From contig NZ_ONZI01000001.1 in assembly GCF_900312995.1 (NCBI RefSeq), forward strand, positions 124,001 to 188,000: a DNA stretch of 64,000 bases, given 5' to 3'. Of this stretch, positions 8,710 to 17,500 are shown piece after piece. Position numbers and translations under genes: made by a program. The DNA is from Kushneria phyllosphaerae. Its GTDB lineage: Bacteria; Pseudomonadota; Gammaproteobacteria; Pseudomonadales; Halomonadaceae. Within the stretch, counting starts at the first letter, position 1, and every line of letters begins with the position of its first letter. The notes under the pieces are model-generated. The model did no database searches. It saw only the letters and a list, made by a program, of their open reading frames with translations, and was not told the DNA's origin.

Positions 8710-9954
8710 GTGTTACGGTCGTTTTTTCCCAACCCTCCCCTTTTTTTCTCAAGCGTTCTGATCTGGGCGCTGATCTGTACCGGCCTGTGGCAGCTGGGCG
8801 CCAGTGACTGGGGCGCCGCCATCGGCCTGCCGCCACTGGCCGAAGGGGCGGCCCTCCCCGTGGATGTCTCGCGTTTCTGGGCGCCATCCATGCTCTGGTT
8901 TTATCTCTACTACGCCCTGTGCGTAGCCGTCTTTGCCGCGGCGTGGGCCCTGTTTGATCGCCATCGCTGGCAGCGCTGGTCGATTCTGGGCAGCGCACTG
9001 ATCATCTTCATGACTTGGTTTTCGGTGCAGACCAGCGTGGCCGTCAATGCCTGGTACGGGCCATTCTGGGACATGATCCAGAAAGCACTGGAGGGTGACA
9101 GCGGTGTCACGGTCACCGACATCTACACCGGCATGTTCAGCTTCGCAGGCATTGCCTTTGTGGCCGTGACGGTGGGCGTACTCAACTATTTCGTGGTCAG
9201 CCACTACATCTTTCGCTGGCGCTGGGCGATGAACAACTTCTACATGCGCCACTGGTCACAGCTGCGCCATATCGAGGGTGCCGCCCAGCGTGTGCAGGAG
9301 GACACCATGCGCTTTTCCACCACGCTCGAAGGCCTGGGGGTGAATCTGCTCAAGTCGGTGATGACGCTGATTGCCTTCATGCCGCTGCTGGTGACGATGT
9401 CACAGAACATTACCGAGCTGCCGCTGGTGGGCGATATTCCCAACGCTCTGGTATGGGCGGCGATCGCCTGGTCGCTCTTTGGCACCGTGTTGCTGGCCGT
9501 GGTCGGTATTCGGCTGCCGGGGCTCGAATTTCGCAATCAGCGTGTCGAGGCGGCCTACCGCAAGGAGCTGGTCTACGGCGAGGATGATCCCGAGCGCGCA
9601 GCGCCGGCCACCGTGGCCACACTGTTTGATCGGGTCAGGCAAAACTATTTTCGTCTCTACTGGCACTACGCCTATTTCAACATTGCCCGCATCTTCTATC
9701 TGCAGGCCGATGTGGTCTTCGGGCTGATCGTACTGGCGCCCTCGATCGTTGCCGGCAAGCTGACACTGGGGCTTTTGCAGCAGGTCCTCAACGTCTTTGG
9801 TCAGGTCCGCGAGTCGTTTCAGTATCTGGTCAACTCCTGGTCGACCGTGATCGAGCTGCTGTCGATCATCAAGCGTCTGCGCGCCTTTGAATCCGTAATC
9901 GATCACAACGCTCCTGCCGATGAGGCCCTGAGCTCGACCGACACGGTTTCCTGA
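8710..9954 (+). CDS. sbmA: SbmA/BacA family peptide antibiotic transporter
   Basis: Inner-membrane proton-driven importer of the SbmA/BacA family. Members carry proline-rich peptides, microcins, bleomycin and other modified peptides into the cell; in rhizobia and Brucella BacA is needed for chronic host infection. The family signature [15 protein letters not shown] is intact near the middle. Several hydrophobic helices are evident and length (414 residues) matches SbmA (406). The start is a GTG at 8710 ([15 protein letters not shown]), placed by family alignment and by CAGGAA seven to eight bases upstream. The frame is open further back to 8560 but that part has no family resemblance. It may be cotranscribed with glpD only by readthrough. 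Confidence 0.88.
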   Translation: MLRSFFPNPPLFFSSVLIWALICTGLWQLGASDWGAAIGLPPLAEGAALPVDVSRFWAPSMLWFYLYYALCVAVFAAAWALFDRHRWQRWSILGSALIIFMTWFSVQTSVAVNAWYGPFWDMIQKALEGDSGVTVTDIYTGMFSFAGIAFVAVTVGVLNYFVVSHYIFRWRWAMNNFYMRHWSQLRHIEGAAQRVQEDTMRFSTTLEGLGVNLLKSVMTLIAFMPLLVTMSQNITELPLVGDIPNALVWAAIAWSLFGTVLLAVVGIRLPGLEFRNQRVEAAYRKELVYGEDDPERAAPATVATLFDRVRQNYFRLYWHYAYFNIARIFYLQADVVFGLIVLAPSIVAGKLTLGLLQQVLNVFGQVRESFQYLVNSWSTVIELLSIIKRLRAFESVIDHNAPADEALSSTDTVS

Positions 9955-9978
9955 GTCTGGTTCGACCCGCACCGTCGC

Positions 9979-10005
9979 GCGCCGATGCCCCTGTGGCATC
10001 GGCGC
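9979..10005. terminator. Perfect 11-bp hairpin between convergent genes
   Basis: GCGCCGATGCC and GGCATCGGCGC flank a five-base loop. It lies between the ends of the convergent sbmA and universal stress genes, where a shared terminator is expected. There is no clear T run on either side. Confidence 0.45.
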
Positions 10006-10049
10006 CCGGCACTGATCGATGCACCACGCATGAACTCTTCATGACAGCT

Positions 10050-10532
10050 TCAGCGAACCGGAGCGTCGCCCGGTTCGGCATCGGGCACATGCAGCGTGAT
10101 CACCGTACAGTGGGCCACATGAGAGACCTTGTGAGACACGCTGCCCACGACAAGACCTTTCAGGTCACTGAGGCCGCGACTGCCCATCACGATGGTATCG
10201 ATGTCCAGCGCCTCGGCCAGCGCCACGATGGTTCTTTCCGGTCGGCCGGGGGGATTGTCCTCGACATGAAAATGAACCTCGCTTGAGGGCGAGCCCACCT
10301 GCGACCAGGCGGACTGCAACAGCGACTCGCCCTTTTCATGTCCCTTTTCCGGCGTGTAATCCAGCGGCGTCGACCCAGTCTGTGCCCCCAGGTGATCGAC
10401 CGCCACGGGCGGCTCGACAATATGGAGAAGATGCAGGGTGCCGCCATCCGCCCGCTGCATCAGGCAGGCGTGTTCAAGCGCCTTTTGTGCACTGCGGGAA
10501 CCATCAAGAGGCACCAGAATATTGTGTGTCAT
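10050..10532 (-). CDS. Universal stress protein, UspA family
   Basis: 160-residue single-domain Usp protein. It starts NILVPLDGSRSAQKALEHA, typical of the fold. It ends with the ATP-binding loop pattern GSRGLSDLKGLVVGSVSHKV (G-x2-G-x9-G-S), so it is likely of the nucleotide-binding subtype. Such cytosolic proteins accumulate under stress or growth arrest and affect survival; the molecular role is often unclear. A strong ribosome site (GAAAGGAGAGAG on the minus strand) precedes the ATG. It is convergent with sbmA and divergent from the 2-hydroxyacid dehydrogenase. Confidence 0.88.
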   Translation of the reverse strand: MTHNILVPLDGSRSAQKALEHACLMQRADGGTLHLLHIVEPPVAVDHLGAQTGSTPLDYTPEKGHEKGESLLQSAWSQVGSPSSEVHFHVEDNPPGRPERTIVALAEALDIDTIVMGSRGLSDLKGLVVGSVSHKVSHVAHCTVITLHVPDAEPGDAPVR

Positions 10533-10770
10533 GATCTCTCTCCTTTCTTCGGCTACTGATTACCCGACCTTGCGAAAAGCACGCAGGCCAGGCCGCACAG
10601 CGAGAAATGGCGCTGGACCCATCGCATAACGAATCCGGCCCCTCCTCTCTTACATTAGCACCCAATCAATGCCTGTTGCGCCGCGAGACACGTCACGCCG
10701 GACGACTGCGACCATCAGCCGCTACACTGTATGGATACCGATACTGCGACGACGCAAGGAGCCTCCTGTC

Positions 10771-11718
10771 ATGCCGATTCATCTGCTGGTTGTGACTCGC
10801 CTGTCACGCCATCATCAGGCCCGCATCGAGGCCACAGGCGTTCATCTTCACATGGCCGAGGACGATGAGGCCCGCCGCGACGTTCTGAGCCGTTGCCGGG
10901 ACGACATCCGCGCGGTCATGACCATCGGCACCATCGGGTTCAGTGCCGAGGAGATGGACGCCCTGCCGAATCTGGGGCTGATCTGCGCCCAGGGGGTGGG
11001 CTTTGAAGGCGTTGACGTCCAGGCCGCCCGCGAACGCGGCATCGTGGTCACCCACGGCCCCGGCACCAATGCCGAAACGGTCGCCGACCATGCACTTGGT
11101 CTGATGCTGGCCTGCCTGCGCCGCATTCCCCAAGGCGATGCTGGCCTTCGAAACGGCCAATGGCAGGAGATTCGCCGCGGTGCCCCGGTGCTGCATGGCC
11201 GGACGCTGGGGCTTTTGGGCATGGGCAACGTGGGTCGAGCCATCGCCCGGCGCGCCCACTACGGCTTTGACATGCCGATTGTCTACTTCGCCCGCCAGCC
11301 AAAGGCAGACCTTGACTGGCAGCACGAATCCGACCCAAAACGCGTGGCCGAACAGGCCGATGTGCTGGTCAGCGCCCTGCCCGGCGGCCCGGAAACCCAC
11401 CATCTGGTCGATGACGCTTTGCTCGGCGCCATGAAGCCTGAGAGCATCGTGGTCAATGTCGGCCGCGGCAGCGTGGTGGACAGTGACGCACTGGCACGCG
11501 CCGTGACAGACAAGCGCATCGCCGGCGCTGCGCTCGATGTGTTCGAGCATGAGCCTGAAGTGCCTCAGGCACTCAAGGATGAACCGCGCATCATCATGAC
11601 GCCGCATACCGCCGGACTTTCGCCCAGCGCACTCGATGCCACCGTTGAGCTGGTGATCCAGAACCTTGAGGCCTTTCGTGACGGCAGGGCGCCGGTGACG
11701 CCGGTTTCCGGCACCTGA
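10771..11718 (+). CDS. D-isomer-specific 2-hydroxyacid dehydrogenase
   Basis: 315-residue NAD(P)-dependent dehydrogenase that interconverts 2-keto acids and D-2-hydroxy acids; glyoxylate or hydroxypyruvate are common substrates. The Rossmann motif is GLLGMGNVGRAIARRAH. The catalytic trio is visible: Arg in NVGRGSVVDSDAL, Glu in FEHEPEVP, and His in MTPHTAGLSP. The start at 10771 is fixed by AAGGAG at about 10756-10761; an open frame further upstream (to 10669) is not family-like. A rho-independent terminator follows at once, so it is probably a single-gene unit. Exact substrate unknown. Confidence 0.87.
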   Translation: MPIHLLVVTRLSRHHQARIEATGVHLHMAEDDEARRDVLSRCRDDIRAVMTIGTIGFSAEEMDALPNLGLICAQGVGFEGVDVQAARERGIVVTHGPGTNAETVADHALGLMLACLRRIPQGDAGLRNGQWQEIRRGAPVLHGRTLGLLGMGNVGRAIARRAHYGFDMPIVYFARQPKADLDWQHESDPKRVAEQADVLVSALPGGPETHHLVDDALLGAMKPESIVVNVGRGSVVDSDALARAVTDKRIAGAALDVFEHEPEVPQALKDEPRIIMTPHTAGLSPSALDATVELVIQNLEAFRDGRAPVTPVSGT

Positions 11719-11724
11719 ATGGCG

Positions 11725-11744
11725 GGGCCGGTACCGGCCTTTTT
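11725..11744 (+). terminator. Rho-independent terminator after the dehydrogenase gene
   Basis: GGCCGGTACCGGCC forms a GC-rich stem followed by TTTTT, seven bases after the stop codon. Confidence 0.75.
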
Positions 11745-11773
11745 CGATGTCACACATGCCACGGGAGAACACC

Positions 11774-12355
11774 ATGAGCGATGACCACTCGACAGCGCAC
11801 CGTTCACAGAAGCAGAAGATGCTGGCCGGAGAGCTCTATGTTGCCGACGACCCCGAACTGGCGCACGATGCCGCCGTTGCCAAAGCCGCCATGGCCGAGT
11901 TCGCTCGCACCTACGAACACGATGTCGATGCCGCCCACGCCGTGCTGAAAGGACTTTTCAAAGCGTTAGGGGATACGGCGCACATTCGACCGCCCCTGTT
12001 TGTTGATTACGGCTTTAACATCAGCTTTGGCGAGGGCTCGTTTGCCAATTTCGGCCTGATGGCGCTGGACGTGGCGCCCATCACCATCGGCCGGGACGTC
12101 CAGATCGGCCCCAACGTGCAGCTGCTGACGCCGACCCACCCGATTGACGCCCAATCGCGCCGGGACAAGCTGGAAGCCGGCACCCCCATCGTTATCCATG
12201 ACAACGTCTGGCTGGGCGGCGGCGCAATCGTGCTGGCCGGCGTCACCATCGGCGAGAACAGCGTCATTGGCGCCGGCGCCGTTGTCACGCGAGACATCCC
12301 CGCCAATGTCGTAGCCGTCGGTAACCCGGCCCGCGTGATTCGTCAGCTGACTTAA
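11774..12355 (+). CDS. Sugar O-acetyltransferase (maltose/galactoside acetyltransferase family)
   Basis: 193-residue left-handed beta-helix acetyltransferase of the Maa/LacA/NodL family, which moves acetyl from acetyl-CoA to a sugar hydroxyl. The N-terminal KMLAGELYVADDPEL is the family's Mac domain. The hexapeptide repeats run from about residue 95 onward, with the catalytic His in LLTPTHPIDAQSRR. The C-terminus has the usual VIGAGAVVTRDIPANVVAVGNPARVI. The ATG at 11774 follows a GGGAG site; an ATG at 11747 is an alternative. The natural acceptor is unknown, and detoxification of non-metabolised sugars is the general proposal for the family. Confidence 0.9.
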   Translation: MSDDHSTAHRSQKQKMLAGELYVADDPELAHDAAVAKAAMAEFARTYEHDVDAAHAVLKGLFKALGDTAHIRPPLFVDYGFNISFGEGSFANFGLMALDVAPITIGRDVQIGPNVQLLTPTHPIDAQSRRDKLEAGTPIVIHDNVWLGGGAIVLAGVTIGENSVIGAGAVVTRDIPANVVAVGNPARVIRQLT

Positions 12356-12360
12356 AGCGC

Positions 12361-13164
12361 CTACACCGGTGGCATCAGCTCGTTGAGGTCTTTATAACCA
12401 TACGCGCTCAGGTCCTGCGTCGAGAGTCTGCCCGTGGCCATGAAGGCGCTGGCCACGGCGGCATTGGCGCCGTACAGGAACTCGGCGATGGCCGAGCCGG
12501 CACTCAGACGTTTAACGCCCAGCGTGTGCAGCGTCTCGATATCCGCCAGCTCGGGGCGATAGAGCAGGTTGACCGGCAGTCGGGTAGAGCGACACAGCTC
12601 ACCGATGTCCTCGGCATCGATCATGCCGGCGGCAAACAGACCGTCAGCGCCGGCACTGCTGTAAAAATCGGCTCTGGTCAGGGTCTCGGACAGACGCTGT
12701 TCTGGCGGGACCAGCGCCTTGAGATACACATCGGTGCGAGCGTTAATAAACAGATCCACGCCGTGACGCTCTGCCACGCGCCGGGCGGCGGCAATCTTGC
12801 GACAGAGAATTTCCGGGCTGGCATGCCCGTCTTCCAGATTGATGCCCACCGCGCCGGCCGCCACTACTGCCTCGACCACCCGCGCCACCTCGTCAGGATC
12901 ATCGGAGTAGCCGCCTTCGATGTCCACACTCAGCGGCACGGTCAACACTCGGGCCATGGCCCGTACGCTGGCCTCCAAAAGCTCGAGCGGCAGCTGGTGG
13001 CCGTCCCGATAACCCCAGGACCAGGCCAGCGCCGCGCTGCTGGTGGCCACCGCCCGACCGCCCCGGGCTTCCACGATGCGCGCACTGCCGGCATCGGTGA
13101 CATTGGCCAGCACCAAAGGCCCTTCGTCATGCAGGTTCCGAAAGACCTGATCTGTCTTTGCCAT
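12361..13164 (-). CDS. Isocitrate lyase/PEP mutase family protein
   Basis: 267-residue TIM-barrel enzyme of the PEP mutase/isocitrate lyase superfamily. Mg-binding and active-site segments are seen: LSVDIEGGYSDD, GINLEDG, and LFINARTDVYL. The KKCGH loop of true isocitrate and methylisocitrate lyases is missing, so it belongs with the poorly defined PEP-mutase-like group, which includes oxaloacetate decarboxylases and C-C lyases. No phosphonate genes are nearby, which argues against phosphonate synthesis. The start (MAKTDQVF) is set by GGGAGG six bases upstream. It is convergent with the acetyltransferase, five bases apart, and lies downstream of murI on the same strand. Confidence 0.83.
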   Translation of the reverse strand: MAKTDQVFRNLHDEGPLVLANVTDAGSARIVEARGGRAVATSSAALAWSWGYRDGHQLPLELLEASVRAMARVLTVPLSVDIEGGYSDDPDEVARVVEAVVAAGAVGINLEDGHASPEILCRKIAAARRVAERHGVDLFINARTDVYLKALVPPEQRLSETLTRADFYSSAGADGLFAAGMIDAEDIGELCRSTRLPVNLLYRPELADIETLHTLGVKRLSAGSAIAEFLYGANAAVASAFMATGRLSTQDLSAYGYKDLNELMPPV

Positions 13165-13233
13165 GCCGCCTCCCATTCAATTTTTATCCGTGTCGATACC
13201 AATACCCTGCCTGTTCAAAGACCGTCGCACAGT

Positions 13234-14079
13234 TCAAAGCGCCGGGCCCGTCGATGAACGTATTTCCTGTTCATGGTCGCTCAACAGCATCTCACTAAAC
13301 CCCTCGGCCCGAATTCGCGCAACAAACCCGGTGTCTTCTGGCCCCGTACCAGTCACATAAAAACGCCCACTAGCACGGTCGCCCTGCCTTAACGAGGCGT
13401 CACCCAGCACCGCCTCCAACCGCCGGGCGACAGCGTCACCGGAATCGATCAGTTGAACATGGCCGCCCAGCTGCGCCTGAATCGGCGCGCGCAGTAGCGG
13501 ATAGTGGGTGCAGCCCAGCACCAGCCGGTCGAGTGCGCGCCATTCGGGATCACGCAGCGCAGAGAGCTCATCATTCAGGGCGTTTTCATCAAGCGTTTGC
13601 ATCAGCCAGTACTGCTCGGCCAGCGCGGCCAGGTTCGGCGCGCCGATGGTCAAGACCCGACAGTGGCCGGCAAAACGCTCGATCAGGGTCGCCACATGGG
13701 CGCTTTTCACCGTGCCGGGTGTCGCCAGCACGCCGATGACACCGCTGCAGCTTGCGGCGGCGGCCGGGCGAATGGCCGGCACCACCCCGACCACAGGGAT
13801 CGACAGCCGCGCTCTGAGTGCCGGCAGCACCACGGTCGAGGCGGTATTGCAGGCGATCACCACCGCATCGACCGGGCAGGCCGCCACGGCATGCGTGATC
13901 AAATCACATACTCGCGCTATCAGCGCCCCGGATGCGAGGCCACCATAGGGAAAGGCCGCGCGATCGGCCATATAGTGCTGCGTTAGCCCCGGCAGGCGGC
14001 TTCGAATGGCGCGAGCGACCGTCAGCCCGCCAATGCCGGAATCCAGTAGCAACACGGCCCGGGCTTTTTGCTCGTTCAC
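13234..14079 (-). CDS. murI: Glutamate racemase
   Basis: MurI makes D-glutamate for peptidoglycan by interconverting L- and D-glutamate without cofactor, in the cytosol. Motifs are LLDSGIGGLTVARA (D13 and substrate-binding loop), the first catalytic cysteine in ACNTAS (C77), and the second in VLGCTHYPLL (C190). Length 281 residues is normal. The gene is followed about 70 bases later by the PEP-mutase-family gene on the same strand and may be cotranscribed with it. On the other side it is divergent from the ndvB region. Confidence 0.95.
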   Translation of the reverse strand: MNEQKARAVLLLDSGIGGLTVARAIRSRLPGLTQHYMADRAAFPYGGLASGALIARVCDLITHAVAACPVDAVVIACNTASTVVLPALRARLSIPVVGVVPAIRPAAAASCSGVIGVLATPGTVKSAHVATLIERFAGHCRVLTIGAPNLAALAEQYWLMQTLDENALNDELSALRDPEWRALDRLVLGCTHYPLLRAPIQAQLGGHVQLIDSGDAVARRLEAVLGDASLRQGDRASGRFYVTGTGPEDTGFVARIRAEGFSEMLLSDHEQEIRSSTGPAL

Positions 14080-14410
14080 TGTCGTTCAGCCTCTTGAAAA
14101 TGGATGCAGATGGCCGGGCAGGCATGATCCCCAACGAATATAAATAACGTTACTCGCCAACCGTCATGGCGCCATTCATACTGCCAATGACGACCTGTCC
14201 GAAGTCGCGTCTGTCGCGTGTCTCTCCCTGCCGCTTCTGTTCCCGGCCCACGCGCTCTTTCCCGATGCGCCTCCTCTCACCTCGTTCATCATGCCACTGA
14301 TCTGCCGCGCTGCCTTTTTCAACGCAGCGGACCCGTGACGGTGTGGTATGGCTCTGGCCGTGCACCTGCGCCGGCCGCATTCTCGTTTAACGACGAGAAG
14401 GATAACGACG
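14080..14410 (+). other. Upstream region of the cyclic glucan synthase gene
   Basis: About 330 bases between the divergent murI and ndvB genes. I see no gene here. An AT-rich stretch (AATATAAATAACG, about 14138-14150) lies near murI and could hold its promoter. A loose hairpin CGCTGC/GCAGCG with a T-rich loop is at about 14309-14330. The end of the region carries a clear ribosome site for the short frame at 14411. Confidence 0.35.
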
Positions 14411-14500
14411 ATGGATCGATGTTTTCCTGCCCCCTGTTCCTTTAGCCCATGGCTTGCCTCATGGATGTCTATCGTGTCCTGCCCGGCGGTGTCCCGATGA
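14411..14500 (+). CDS. Putative 29-residue leader peptide coupled to the glucan synthase gene
   Basis: A short frame starts with ATG at 14411 behind a strong ribosome site (AGAAGGA, 14396-14402, 8 bases away). It encodes 29 residues beginning MDRCFPAPCSFSPWLASW. Its TGA stop (14498-14500) overlaps two in-frame ATG codons of the glucan synthase (14497 and 14500) as ATGATG, the classic arrangement for translational coupling. The synthase start itself has only a weak ribosome site. No similarity to known leader peptides was recognised. It could be a chance frame; the overlap and ribosome site are what support it. Confidence 0.42.
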   Translation: MDRCFPAPCSFSPWLASWMSIVSCPAVSR

Positions 14501-17500
14501 TGCGCTGGCAGTGGTTCTCCCGACAGCGTGCCTCTGCCCATCCACCGTGGGATGACACGGCGCCGGTACGAGATGAGCTCTTTGGCCCCGAGCGGCTTGA
14601 GCAGCATGCCGAGAGTCTGGCGCTGGCGCAGGCCATTACGTCTGATCCCCCCAGGGTCGTGCCACTCTATCGGCGTCTTGGCGACAATATTGCCGCACTG
14701 GGCGCGATCCATCACCGCCTGAGCGTGGACGCTGCCCATCGACACGACACCGTCCCCGCCGCCGAATGGCTGCTGGATCACTACAACCATGTCGAAAAGC
14801 ACGTCAGTGATATCCGGCGTGATCTGCCGCCGGGTTATTACCGCCAGCTGCCCAAGCTGGCCGAGGGTCCGTTTTCCGGCTATCCGCGGGTGTTCGGGCT
14901 GACCTGGGCCTTCGTGGCCCATACCGACAGCCGCTTCGATGCCCCGACCCTGATCCGGTTTCTCGACGCCTACCAGCGTGTTGAACCGCTGACGCTGGGA
15001 GAGTTGTGGGCGGTCGCCATTTCGCTGCGTCTGGTGCTGGTCGAAAATATCCGACGGCTGGCCGATCAGATCGTGGGCGCGCGCGATGCCCGCAATGCCG
15101 CCGACGCGCTCTGCGAGCGGATGCTTACCCCGGATGTCGACAGTCACCAAACGCTGGCGGAGATGAACACGCACGGCCCGGGCATCTTTGCCGAGCACTT
15201 TTATGCCCAGCTCGCCAAGCGCCTGCGCGATCAGGACCCGGGGCGCTCACCGGCGCTGTACTGGCTGGAACAGCAGATGACGCGGCTGGAAACCACCACC
15301 GCCACGGTTGTCCAGCATGCCCATCATCGTCAGGGTGCCTCCAACATCAGCGTGCGCAATGCCATCACCAGCCTGCGCCACATTGCCGATTTTGACTGGG
15401 CGGCGCTCGTTGAGCAGGTCAGTCTGGTGGATCGCTGCCTGCGGGAGCGAAGCCGCTTCGCCGAGATGGATTTCGCCACCCGTGACCGCTATCGCAATGC
15501 GATCGAGCAGCTGGCTCGTGGCGTCTGTTTCGATGAACTCACCATTGCTCACCGGGCACTGGATGCCGCAGCAAGCCCGCCTGTGAGCGAGGTGTCCGAC
15601 GCACAGGCAGCCCGTTTCAGTGACCCCGGTTATTACCTGATCGACGAGGGGCGTCCGAATTTCGAGCGTGAACTGGGCTTTCGCCCCCCACCGGCCCTGC
15701 GGCTTCGCCGGTGGGTGCTCGGCATGGGCCTGACCGGCTACGCCAGTGCCTGCTGGCTGCTGACCGCCGCGATCCTGGTGCTGGCGTTTCTGGGGCTGGA
15801 GTCGGCAGGGCTCGTGTCGATCTGGGCGTGGGTATGGCTGGCACTGATGGTGCTGCCCGCCAACGATATCGCCATGTCGCTGGTCAATCGCATGCTGGGT
15901 ATGGGCGTGGGCGGTGAGGCTTTGCCGGGGCTGGCGCTGGAGCATGGCGTGCCCTCATCGCTCAAAACGATGGTCGTTATCCCCGCGATGCTCGGCAGTG
16001 ATGATGAGGTGGCCGAACTGGTCGAGCGCATGGAGGTTCACTACCTCTCCGGCAATGGCGGCTCTCTTACCCTTGCCCTGCTGCTCGACGGGCTTGATGC
16101 CGACAGCGCCGAGCTAGCGGACGACGCCCGCCGGCTGCATCTTGCCGTTGAGGCCGTGACGGTACTCAATCGCCGCCACGGCCCCGGCCCCGACGGCACA
16201 CGCTTTGTGCTGCTTTACCGGCGCCGCCAGTACAACCCGGGGGAAGGCAAATTCATGAGCTGGGAGCGCAAGCGCGGCAAGCTTGCCGAGCTCAATCGGC
16301 TGCTGCGCGGCGCCACCGATACCTCCTTTATCGCCGTGGACGGCCTTGCCCCCCGAGTGCCGGAGGGAGTCCGGTACGTGGTCACGCTCGACAGCGACAC
16401 CCGCCTGCCCCGCGACACCATTACCCGGCTGGTTGGCAAGATGGCCCACCCCCTCAATCAACCGGTTCTTGATGACAGCGGCCGCGTGACGCACGGCCAC
16501 GCTATCCTGCAGCCGCGCGTCACGCCGTCGCTGTCCATCGGTCGGGAGGGATCACGTTATCAGCGCCTGTTCTCCGCACCTGGCGGGCTGGATGTCTACA
16601 GCGCGGCGGTGTCGGATCTGTACCAGGATCTTTTCGAGGAGGGCTCATTTGCGGGCAAGGGCATCTACGCCGTGGACGCCTTCGAGCGCGCACTTGCCGG
16701 CCGCATCCCGGAAAACAGCCTGCTCAGTCATGACCTGCTTGAGGGCATCTTCGCCCGCGCCGGCCTTGCCTCGGACGTCGAGGTGGTCGAGGCAGAGCCG
16801 GAGCGCTACGACGTGGCCGCTCGCCGCCAGCATCGCTGGGTCCGTGGCGACTGGCAGCTGCTGCCCTGGGTGGTGGGCAAAAGCGCCGACCGGCATGCGC
16901 TTGGGGCCGTAGGCTGCTGGAAGATCATCGACAATCTGCGTCGGTCGCTACTGGCACCGAGCCTTTTCGCCGCCTTCGCGCTCTGTGCTGCCTTCAGAGT
17001 ACCGGTCGCCCTGCTCGCCGTGACGCTGACGCTGGCGGCACTTGTCATTCCAGCGCTGCTGCCGATCAGCTTTGCACTCAAGCCACGCCATTACGATGGC
17101 GACTGGCGCCATCACCGTCGCACGTTGAGCCGCGACCTGGCGCTTGAAACCGGGCGCTGTCTTCTGAACGTGGCCCTGCTGGCCAATCAGGCCTGGCAGA
17201 TGATCGATGCCATCGCGCGCACGCTTTATCGCGTCTATTTCTCAAGGCGGCATTTGCTCGAATGGACCACCGCTGCAGCGCTGGTCAGAGACCGCCACCT
17301 CGGAATGACAAGTCTTGTTCGCGAGATGGCCGGCGGCATGCTGCTCGCCCTGGGCGTGGTGTTAACGCTTGCGCTGTTTGAAACGCCCGGCTGGCCCATG
17401 CTTTTGCCGCTGCTGGCGGCCTGGCTTGCCGCACCGCTGCTGGCGCTGTGGACCAGTCGCGCACCAGCCGACACCACTGACAACCTCAAACTCGATGCCA

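Noticed and set aside
12361..13164. Methylisocitrate lyase (prpB) for the PEP-mutase-family gene
   Set aside because: The KKCGH active-site loop of the lyases is absent and no prpC or acnD is adjacent.
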